Below, one piece after another: positions 23,972 to 30,859 of a DNA stretch of 51,004 nt. Source of the DNA: Sphaerisporangium cinnabarinum (lineage in GTDB: Bacteria; Actinomycetota; Actinomycetes; Actinomycetales; Cellulomonadaceae); assembly GCA_003052455.1 (NCBI GenBank), contig QAPD01000057.1:1-51004 (forward strand). The letters are read 5' to 3'. How positions within the stretch are numbered: the first letter of the stretch is position 1; each line of letters starts with the position of its first letter. The notes below the pieces were generated by a model, which searched no databases, was not told the origin of the DNA, and saw only the letters and a list, made by a program, of their open reading frames with translations. The position numbers and the translations under genes are program-made.

Positions 23972-25150
23972 CTAGCGCACCGTCTGCAGGTCGTGGGTCG
24001 AGGTGTTGAGGCGACGTGCGCCGTCGGGCACGTCCGGCGGGAACGCGACGACGATGTCCTCGATCCGGACGCCGAAGCGGCCGGGCAGGTAGACGCCCGG
24101 CTCGACGGAGAAGCACATGCCGGGCTCGACCGGGCGGTCCTCGCCCTCCACCATGTACGGCGGCTCGTGCGTCGTCGTGCCGATGCCGTGACCGGTGCGG
24201 TGCACGAACTGCTCGCCGTAGCCCGCGTCGACGATGACGGCGCGCGCGGCGCGGTCGACGTCCTGGCACGTGGCGCCCGGGCGCACCGCCTCGACCCCGG
24301 CCTGCTGCGCGCGCCGGACGACGTCGTAGACCTCGCGCTGCAGGGCCGCGAGGCCGTCGTCCGTGCCGCCCGCGACGAGCACCGTCCGGGAGGTGTCCGA
24401 CCCGTACCCGTCGCGCAGGCCGCCGAAGTCGAGCACGACGAGGTCGCCGGGCTCGATGACGCGGTGGCCCGCGTCGTGGTGCGGGGCGGCGCCGTTCGGG
24501 CCGGAGCAGACGAGCGTGAAGTCGACCTGCTCGTGCCCGTGCTCGCGCAGGAACCGGTCGAGGTCCGCCGCGACGTCCCGCTCGCGCCGACCGGCGAACG
24601 CGACGCCCAGGACGTCCGCGAACGCGGCGTCGGCGGCCGCGCCCGCCGCGGCGAGGCGCTCGACCTCCGCCGCGTCCTTGACGGCCCGCAGCGTCGGGAC
24701 GGTGTCGGAGAAGGCGGTGAAGCGGGCGCCGGGCAGCGCGCGCTGGAGCCCGAGCACGTGCAGCGCCCACGTGGCGTCCGAGACGGCGTAGGCACCGTCC
24801 CCGGCGAGGAGGCGCGCCGCGGCGTCGTGCTCGTCGTCGCCGTCGCGCCACGTCACGACGTCGAGGCCCTCCGCGCCGGGGGCGGAGGCCAGGTCGCCCC
24901 GCTCGAGCAGCGGCACGACGACGGACGCACCGCCCGCCGTCCCGGTCCCCTCGGCGGGGATCGTGAGCAGCGTCAGCCGCTCCGTCTCCGGCGGCGCGTA
25001 CCCGGTGAAGTACGCGAGGTCGGGGCCGGGCGAGACGAGCAGCCCGGCGAGCCCGGCCTCCCGCGCGTGCGCGGCGGCGCGCTCGCGGCGCGCGGCGTAG
25101 ACCTCGGGACCGAACGCGGCCCCCGGACGTGCGGCATCGGTGCTCGACAT
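23972..25150 (-). CDS. M24-family metallopeptidase (Xaa-Pro dipeptidase-like)
   Basis: A 392-residue cytoplasmic aminopeptidase-P/prolidase-type enzyme. The N-terminal creatinase-like domain spans about 15-150 and the pita-bread catalytic domain about 155-375. All five dimetal ligands are visible: Asp241 (LDFGG), Asp252 (SDTSRT), His321 (RTGHGIG), Glu350 (SVEPGVY) and Glu364 (RIEDIV). The likely reaction is hydrolysis of Xaa-Pro bonds. ATG 25150 has CACGCT ending six bases upstream. It is divergent from the cupin gene across a 145-bp gap that holds no other feature. Confidence 0.93.
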   Translation of the reverse strand: MSSTDAARPGAAFGPEVYAARRERAAAHAREAGLAGLLVSPGPDLAYFTGYAPPETERLTLLTIPAEGTGTAGGASVVVPLLERGDLASAPGAEGLDVVTWRDGDDEHDAAARLLAGDGAYAVSDATWALHVLGLQRALPGARFTAFSDTVPTLRAVKDAAEVERLAAAGAAADAAFADVLGVAFAGRRERDVAADLDRFLREHGHEQVDFTLVCSGPNGAAPHHDAGHRVIEPGDLVVLDFGGLRDGYGSDTSRTVLVAGGTDDGLAALQREVYDVVRRAQQAGVEAVRPGATCQDVDRAARAVIVDAGYGEQFVHRTGHGIGTTTHEPPYMVEGEDRPVEPGMCFSVEPGVYLPGRFGVRIEDIVVAFPPDVPDGARRLNTSTHDLQTVR

Positions 25151-25295
25151 GAGCCCAGCGTGGCACCGTGCGCCGCCGAGATCGACCCGAGCGGCCCGAC
25201 GTCGCCCCCCGCTCGGCTCGCTCGGCCCGCTCGGGCGGCCGGGTCGGTCTCGGTCGTGGCGGTCCGGGTCGGGCCGCGAGTGGCAGGGTGGTCGC

Positions 25296-25688
25296 ATGAC
25301 CGACGTGCGCAACCTCCTCGCCGCCCTCGACACGTTCGACGGGCACTGGCAGCCGCACCGCGTGGCGAGCCTCAACGACGCCGACGTCAAGGTGGTGAAG
25401 GTGCTGGGCGAGTTCGTCTGGCACACGCACCCCGAGACCGACGAGCTGTTCCTCGTGCTCGACGGCGAGCTGACGATCGACCTGCGCGACGGCGGCGTCG
25501 AGCGCGCGGTCGTGCTGGGGCCGCACGACCTGTTCGTGGTGCCGCGGGGCGTCGAGCACCGGCCGCGCGCCGCCGTCGAGACCTCCGCGGTGCTCGTCGA
25601 GCGGCAGGGGACGGTCAACACGGGCGACGCGGGCGGCGACCTCACGTCGCCGCTGCGGGAGCTGACGGACGAGCCGCGGACCGCCTGA
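25296..25688 (+). CDS. Cupin-domain protein
   Basis: A 130-residue single-domain cupin. The first motif is WHTHPETDELFLVLDG (42-57), with metal ligands His43, His45 and Glu50. The second is LGPHDLFVVPRGVEHRP (74-90), with His88. Small stand-alone cupins of this type are often sugar-isomerase-like or regulatory; no function can be assigned. ATG 25296 follows CAGGGT-N6 (25284-25289), the leaderless pattern also seen at the divergent peptidase gene. A hairpin ends the gene. Confidence 0.85.
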   Translation: MTDVRNLLAALDTFDGHWQPHRVASLNDADVKVVKVLGEFVWHTHPETDELFLVLDGELTIDLRDGGVERAVVLGPHDLFVVPRGVEHRPRAAVETSAVLVERQGTVNTGDAGGDLTSPLRELTDEPRTA

Positions 25689-25720
25689 AGGGTCGCAGCC
25701 CGACCGACCCGGGCGTGCGG

Positions 25721-25762
25721 GACCGGCCCGCGGCGGTCGATCGGGCGCCGCCCGGGCCGGTC
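25721..25762. terminator. Hairpin between convergent cupin and oxidoreductase genes
   Basis: GACCGGCCCG (25721-25730) pairs with CGGGCCGGTC (25753-25762); inner GGCGG/CCGCC pairing extends it after a one-base bulge. Confidence 0.65.
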
Positions 25763-25770
25763 GCGCGGGG

Positions 25771-26706
25771 TCAGACCCGGACGACGACCTTGCCGCGCAC
25801 GTGCCCGGACTGGCTCGCGCGGTGCGCATCGGCGGCGTCGGCGAGGTCGAAGACCTCCGCGACCTCCGGCCGCAGCAGGCCCTCGTCGCCGAGCCGCGCG
25901 AGCTCGGCGAGGTCGGCCGCGTCGGGGCGCACCCACACGTAGTGCCCGCCCAGCTCGTCGCGTGCCCGGGCGTCCGTGATCGAGGCGACCGTGCCGCCGT
26001 CGCGCAGCACCTGCGGGACCGAGTCGAGCGCGTCGCCGCCCACGTAGTCGAGGACGACGTCCACGCCGTCGGGCGCGAGCGCCCGGACCCGCTCCGCGAG
26101 CCCGTCGCCGTACGTCACCGGCTCCGCGCCGAGCGACCGCAGGAAGTCGTGGTTGCGCTCCGACGCCGTCCCGAGGACGCGTGCCCCGAGCGCCTTCGCG
26201 ATCTGGACGGCGAACGACCCGACCCCGCCCGCGGCGGCGTGCACGAGCACCGTCTGCCCGGCGGCGAGACCGGTGCGCCGGATGGTCTGGTACGCCGTGA
26301 GACCCGCGAGGGGGACGGCCGCCGCCTCCTCGAACGACCACGCCGCCGGCTTGCGGGCCAGCGTCCGGACGGGCGCCGCGACGAGCTCGGCGAACGTGCC
26401 GCCCGAGACCTCGCCGCCCACGACGTCCTTGCGCACGTACCCGTACACCTCGTCGCCGACCTGGAGCTCGGGGGTGTCGAGGCCCACGCGCTCGACGACG
26501 CCGGCGACGTCCCAGCCGGGCACGACGGGGAAGACCGCGTCCATGACCTGGTCGAGATATCCCTCGCGGACCTTCCAGTCCACCGGGTTTACGCTCGCCG
26601 CGCGCACGCGCACGAGGACGGAGTCGGGCCCGACCTTCGGGGTCGGGAGGTCGGTCGTCTCGAGGACGTCGGGGCCGCCGTAGCGGGAGTAGGTGATGGC
26701 TCGCAT
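25771..26706 (-). CDS. NADP-dependent quinone oxidoreductase-like protein (zinc-free MDR)
   Basis: A 311-residue medium-chain dehydrogenase/reductase of the zeta-crystallin/QOR group. It has the GroES-like N-terminus (VRVRAASVNPVDWKVREG, PVVPGWDVAGVVERVG) and the cofactor-binding TVLVHAAAGGVGSFAVQIAKALG split at about 150. The zinc-binding cysteines of alcohol dehydrogenases are absent. Known relatives reduce quinones or enones with NADPH. ATG 26706 begins the conserved MRAITYSRYG. It may share a transcript with the VOC gene 45 bp upstream. Confidence 0.9.
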   Translation of the reverse strand: MRAITYSRYGGPDVLETTDLPTPKVGPDSVLVRVRAASVNPVDWKVREGYLDQVMDAVFPVVPGWDVAGVVERVGLDTPELQVGDEVYGYVRKDVVGGEVSGGTFAELVAAPVRTLARKPAAWSFEEAAAVPLAGLTAYQTIRRTGLAAGQTVLVHAAAGGVGSFAVQIAKALGARVLGTASERNHDFLRSLGAEPVTYGDGLAERVRALAPDGVDVVLDYVGGDALDSVPQVLRDGGTVASITDARARDELGGHYVWVRPDAADLAELARLGDEGLLRPEVAEVFDLADAADAHRASQSGHVRGKVVVRV

Positions 26707-26751
26707 ACGGGCGGCAACCCCGCGGACGCTCGACGGATTCCCGCGGCGCGG

Positions 26752-27159
26752 TCAGCCCTCGAACGCCGTGGGGTCCATGAAGAGGACCTCCCACTGGTGC
26801 CCGTCGAGGTCGGCGAAGCTCCGCGAGTACATGAAACCGCCCTCCTCCTGCGGGTCCTTGACCGCCGTCGCACCGGCGGCGAACGCGGCGTCGGCGAGCC
26901 GGTCGACCTCGGCGCGCGAGCCCACGCTCAGCGCGTTGATGACCTCGGTCGTGGCGGTCGCGTCGGCGATCGCCTTGTTCGTGAACCGCTGCGCGAACTC
27001 CGCGGTGAGGAGCATCACGTAGATCGTGTCGCTGAGGACGATCGAGGACGCGTTCTCGTCCGTGAACTGCTCGTCCACCGTGTACCCCAGCGCGGTGTAG
27101 AACGTCTTGGCCGCCTCGAGGTCCTGGACGGGCAGGTTGACGAAGATCTGGGTGCTCAT
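26752..27159 (-). CDS. VOC-family protein (glyoxalase/bleomycin-resistance fold)
   Basis: A 135-residue protein of the vicinal-oxygen-chelate superfamily. It begins MSTQIFVNLPVQDLEAAKTFYTALGY in two blocks and ends with FADLDGHQWEVLFMDP, the typical paired beta-alpha-beta module. It matches the YkcA/glyoxalase-like group annotated as lactoylglutathione-lyase relatives; enzymatic activity is unproven. ATG 27159 follows a clear CGGAGGA ribosome binding site. The 243-bp gap to the divergent hydrolase gene carries no recognisable gene. Confidence 0.9.
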   Translation of the reverse strand: MSTQIFVNLPVQDLEAAKTFYTALGYTVDEQFTDENASSIVLSDTIYVMLLTAEFAQRFTNKAIADATATTEVINALSVGSRAEVDRLADAAFAAGATAVKDPQEEGGFMYSRSFADLDGHQWEVLFMDPTAFEG

Positions 27160-27402
27160 GCGGTCCTCCGGTGTCGCGGGCGCCGGGCCCGAGGGGTGTC
27201 GCGGGGTAGACGCACCCGAGCCCGCAAACTCATCGACGCGGTGGGGCCCGGGGGTCTGTCGCGCGGCCCCGGCGACCGGTAGCGTCCGACGCAGGGCTCC
27301 GCGCACAGTTCTCGAAGGACAGGTCGGCGGGGTGCCGGCCGGGGGACGCGACGTGGCGTCCCTGCTCTTCTCCACCGCCACCGAGCCCGAGAGGAACCGG
27401 CC

Positions 27403-28272
27403 ATGACCGACGTCGACCGCTCCCAGACCCCCGCCGAGGCACCCGCCGGGTCGCCTCCCGACCCTCGCCCGGACACCGTCGTGCTCGTGCACGGACTCTG
27501 GATGACTCCCCGGAGCTGGGAGGGCTGGGTCGCGCACTACGAGCAGCAGGGGCTCACCGTCCTGACCCCCGGCTACCCCGGTTTCGAGATCGAGGTGGAA
27601 GCGCTCCGGGAGAACCCGCAGCTCATCGCCGACCTCACCGTCCCGGAGACGCTGGACCACCTGGCCTCCGTCATCGAGGCGCTCGACGCGCCGCCGATCA
27701 TCATGGGCCACTCGTTCGGGGGCACGCTCACCCAGCTCCTGCTCGCGCGCGGCCTCGGCGCCGCCGGCGTGGTCGTGGACTCGGCGCCCACCGAGGGCGT
27801 GCGCGTCAGCCCGGTGTCCCAGGCGCGCTCGCTCTTCCCGGCGCTGCGGAACCCCGCGAACCGGCACCGCGCCGTCGGCTTCACGCCCGAGGAGTTCCAC
27901 TACGCGTTCACGAACACGCTCAGCGAGGAGGAGTCGCGCGCCGTGTGGGAGCGGTACGCCATCCCCGCGCCGGGCCACTGGGTGTGGGAGTACGGGCTCA
28001 TCGCGAACTACAAGCCCGGCCACCAGGACACGTGGGTCGACTACTCCGCGGACCGGGCGCCCCTGCTCTTCGTCGCGGGGGAGCAGGACCACATCATGCC
28101 GCCGTCGGTGAACCGTTCGAACGCGAAGCACTGGGAGGCCTCGCCCGCGCTCACCGAGTACTACGAGTTCGCCGGCCGCGACCACTGGACGTGCGCGGCA
28201 CCGGGGTGGGAGGCGGTCGCGGACCACGCGCTCGGCTGGGCCCTCGCGCACGCGAGGGCCCAGCGGACCTGA
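27403..28272 (+). CDS. Alpha/beta hydrolase
   Basis: A 289-residue alpha/beta hydrolase. The catalytic triad is Ser104 in GHSFGG, Asp229 in VAGEQDHIMP and His261 in GRDHWT. The oxyanion-hole motif is HGLWMTP at 30-36. The substrate is unknown; esterase or haloperoxidase-like activities occur in this group. ATG 27403 follows GAGAGGAA. The last 12 codons contain a 13-bp perfect hairpin, so the gene's end doubles as a terminator. Confidence 0.92.
   Translation: MTDVDRSQTPAEAPAGSPPDPRPDTVVLVHGLWMTPRSWEGWVAHYEQQGLTVLTPGYPGFEIEVEALRENPQLIADLTVPETLDHLASVIEALDAPPIIMGHSFGGTLTQLLLARGLGAAGVVVDSAPTEGVRVSPVSQARSLFPALRNPANRHRAVGFTPEEFHYAFTNTLSEEESRAVWERYAIPAPGHWVWEYGLIANYKPGHQDTWVDYSADRAPLLFVAGEQDHIMPPSVNRSNAKHWEASPALTEYYEFAGRDHWTCAAPGWEAVADHALGWALAHARAQRT
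28236..28263. terminator. Hairpin embedded in the 3' end of the hydrolase coding sequence
   Basis: CTGGGCCCTCGCG (28236-28248) and CGCGAGGGCCCAG (28251-28263) are perfectly complementary, separated by only CA. The hairpin ends seven bases before the TGA stop. The convergent gene's stop is 19 bp beyond, so this probably terminates both transcripts. Confidence 0.7.
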
Positions 28273-28291
28273 CGGCTCGGGGCCTGCGACG

Positions 28292-29533
28292 TCAGACGAG
28301 CACGTCGCCGTCGCGGGCCACGACCCGGCCGCCCGCGACGACGAGCGCGCGGCGCGGGGCGCGCACGACGGCGTCGGGCACGTTCTCCGCGTCGACGAGC
28401 ACCACGTCCGCGGGCGCGCCGACGACGAGGTCGTGGACGTCGCGGCCGACGAAGCGCGCGGCGTCGGACGTCGCGACGCGCGCGGCGGTGACGAGCTCGT
28501 CGTCGTGCCGGAAGCGCGAGAGGCGGGCGAGCTGGGTGGTCAGCGCGAGGAGGTCGCCGGTCCCGTAGGGGGCCCACAGGTCGCGGATGCCGTCCGTGCC
28601 GAGGCCGACCGCGACGCCCGCCGCCCGCAGCGCGTGCACCGGGAGGGGAGCGGCGCCGATCGGTGCGACGGTGGTCATGGTGATGCCCGCCTCGCCCATC
28701 GCGGCGACGAGGTCCGCCTGCCGTGACGGCGGGACCTCGCCGACCGCGAAGCCGTGCGCCACGTTGACCTTGCCCTGGAGGCCGGCGCGCAGGGTGCGGT
28801 CGATCATGAGCTCGACCTGGAACGCGCCGAGGTCGCCGCCGTCGTGGAGGTGCACGTCGATCCCGACCCCGCGCCGCTCGGCGATCGCGAACAGACCGTC
28901 GAGCTGGCCGACGGGGTCGCGGTCGATCGACGCCGGGTCGAGCCCGCCGACGTGCTCGGCGCCCGCGGCGGCGGCCGCGTCGAGCAGGTCGAGCACGCCG
29001 GGTCGGCGCAGCACGCCGTCCTGCGGGAACGCGACGATCTCGGCGTGCACGGCGCCGCCCAGCGTGGCGAGCGCCTCGCGCACGACCTCGATGCCGCGCA
29101 GCCGCAGGCCGAGGTCGACGTCGACGTGGGTCCGGATCGCCGTCGTGCCGTGCCGCACGAACTCGCGCAGCACCGTGAGCGTCACGTCGACGCCCGGGAT
29201 GCCGAGCTCGTCGCGGTGCGCGCGCTCGTGCGCGATGCGGCCCTGCGTCGTCGCCTCGCCGCCGTAGCTCACCCAGGGCCGGCCCCACCAGCTCTTGTCG
29301 ACGTGCGCGTGGGCGTTGACGAGGCCCGGGAGCGCGAGCAGGCCCCGACCGTCGACGACGCCGTCGTCCGTCGCCGTGCCCGACGACGTGCCCGACGACT
29401 GCGGCGCCGCCGGGTCGTGCGGCGTCACCGCCGCGATGCGGCCGTCCGCGACGTGCAGATCGACCGGCTCGCCGCCCCAGGGGCGGACGTCGCGCAGGAC
29501 GGTGACGGTCTCGGGGGTGCGGGCGGTGGTCAT
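28292..29533 (-). CDS. Amidohydrolase family protein (cytosine-deaminase-like)
   Basis: A 413-residue metal-dependent amidohydrolase. The catalytic barrel carries HAHVDK (His75, His77), IRTHVDVD, the HLHDGG motif, VAHGFA and GTDGIRD, which together give the mononuclear metal site of the cytosine deaminase/CodA-like group. Substrate may be a cyclic amide or aminohydrolase target; the match to CodA is by motif order only. It overlaps the lipoprotein gene upstream by four bases (ATGA), so the two are one operon. The N-terminal region includes a small disordered Ser/Gly/Thr insert at about 44-58. Confidence 0.88.
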   Translation of the reverse strand: MTTARTPETVTVLRDVRPWGGEPVDLHVADGRIAAVTPHDPAAPQSSGTSSGTATDDGVVDGRGLLALPGLVNAHAHVDKSWWGRPWVSYGGEATTQGRIAHERAHRDELGIPGVDVTLTVLREFVRHGTTAIRTHVDVDLGLRLRGIEVVREALATLGGAVHAEIVAFPQDGVLRRPGVLDLLDAAAAAGAEHVGGLDPASIDRDPVGQLDGLFAIAERRGVGIDVHLHDGGDLGAFQVELMIDRTLRAGLQGKVNVAHGFAVGEVPPSRQADLVAAMGEAGITMTTVAPIGAAPLPVHALRAAGVAVGLGTDGIRDLWAPYGTGDLLALTTQLARLSRFRHDDELVTAARVATSDAARFVGRDVHDLVVGAPADVVLVDAENVPDAVVRAPRRALVVAGGRVVARDGDVLV

Positions 29534-30792
29534 GCGGCGGGTCCTTCCGGGAGCGGGACGACGACCTGGGGTCGCCCGGGGATCTGGATCTCGTACGTGT
29601 CGAGCGTGGCGAGGTCGACGACGGTCGCGCCGTCCCACGCCTCGGCCTGCGTGTACCCGCCGGCGAGCACGGCGCTCGGTCGGCCGGTCGCGGGGTCGGT
29701 CCACGTCGTCACGGTCTCGTGGCGGCGCGTGAGCGGGGCGACCTCCTCGGTGCCGGTCGCGGGGTCGAGCACCGTCACGTTCGGCCCGCCCGTGGCGTTG
29801 CCGAACGGGCCGTTGCCCACGACGACGACGCGGCCGTCGGGAGCGCGCGCGACGCCGTGCTGGTGGCTGTCCGCGGCCGAGGCCACGGTCGTCGTCGTGC
29901 CGGTGGCCGGGTCGAGGCGGACCAGCACGCGGCCCTGGTAGGGCAGCAGGAGCGAGCCGTCGTCGTCGAGCACCGCGTAGTGGGGCTTCTCGAACGACGC
30001 CAGGCCGTCGTCCGTGCCGAACGGCGCGACCTCGATCCGCCGCGCCTCGAACGTCGTGGTGTCGACGACGTGCACGGAGAACGTGTCGTGGTCGACGGTG
30101 TAGACCTCGCCGCCGTCGGCGGCGACGAGCACGTCGAACGGCCGCAGCCCCACGGGGGTGCTCGCGACGACCTCGCGCGACGCGACGTCGATCGTCTCGA
30201 GCGTCGACGAGTCGCCGCGGTGGACGGCGACGTGGACGCGGGTGCCGTCGGGCGAGACGGCGATGCCCATGCCGCCGCGGCGGTACTCGCCGAACGCGAC
30301 GCGCGCGGGCGCGTCCCGGTAGGGGAGGAGGTCGACCCGCTCGCGCGTCGCGAGGTCCACGACGGCGACGCCCTGCGCCGTCGAGACGTAGGCGCGCATC
30401 GTCGGGGCGTGCACGGTGACGCCCCAGGGCGCCGCCCCGACCTCGATACGGTCCACGACGGCGCTGCCCTCCCGGACCGTCGGGTCGACGACCGCGAGAC
30501 CGTCGGACTCCGCCTCGGTCGCGAGCAGGAACCGCGGGGTCTCGGCGGCGGGGGCGGTGCCGGCAGGGGTGTCGGGCGCGGGGGCCGTCGGCTCGTCCCC
30601 GGGCGTCGTCTGCGGACCCTCCGCGGAGGCGGTCGGGCTCGGGGGTGCGGAGGGCGTGGCGTCCGCGCCCGTTCCGCCGGGCGTGCACGCGGCGAGGACG
30701 GCGACGCCGAGCGCGGCGACCCATGCCGCCGCACGTCGCGGCCGACGGCTCCGGGGCCGGCCGGCACCGTGGAGGGAGGACGGGACGACCAT
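29530..30792 (-). CDS. Secreted lipoprotein with YVTN/YncE-like beta-propeller
   Basis: A 420-residue exported protein. An Arg-rich N-terminus and hydrophobic core end in the lipobox VLAAC (Cys at about residue 36). A Pro/Thr/Ala-rich linker leads to a beta-propeller built of repeats such as GVAVVDLATRERV, ISVSPDG-type GIAVSPDGTRVHVAVH, and VHVVDTTTFEARR. The segment SHQHGVARAPDG resembles substrate-binding loops of metal-containing propellers. The role is unknown; extracellular sensing or binding is inference. ATG 30792 is preferred over the upstream TTG because TACCAT ends six bases before it. Confidence 0.85.
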   Translation of the reverse strand: MVVPSSLHGAGRPRSRRPRRAAAWVAALGVAVLAACTPGGTGADATPSAPPSPTASAEGPQTTPGDEPTAPAPDTPAGTAPAAETPRFLLATEAESDGLAVVDPTVREGSAVVDRIEVGAAPWGVTVHAPTMRAYVSTAQGVAVVDLATRERVDLLPYRDAPARVAFGEYRRGGMGIAVSPDGTRVHVAVHRGDSSTLETIDVASREVVASTPVGLRPFDVLVAADGGEVYTVDHDTFSVHVVDTTTFEARRIEVAPFGTDDGLASFEKPHYAVLDDDGSLLLPYQGRVLVRLDPATGTTTTVASAADSHQHGVARAPDGRVVVVGNGPFGNATGGPNVTVLDPATGTEEVAPLTRRHETVTTWTDPATGRPSAVLAGGYTQAEAWDGATVVDLATLDTYEIQIPGRPQVVVPLPEGPAA

Positions 30793-30799
30793 GGCCAAA

Positions 30800-30809
30800 T
30801 GGTATACCA
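30800..30809. promoter_or_regulatory. GntR/FadR-like palindrome overlapping a -10
   Basis: TGGTATACCA is a perfect 10-bp palindrome of the form bound by FCD-type GntR regulators. On the minus strand its TACCAT end is the -10 candidate for the lipoprotein–amidohydrolase operon, ending six bases before the ATG. No GntR gene is in the window. Confidence 0.7.
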
Positions 30810-30859
30810 ATCGCTCCCGCGTCCCGGGCGCTGCTCCCCCTCCCGTGCGAGGGAGCCGG

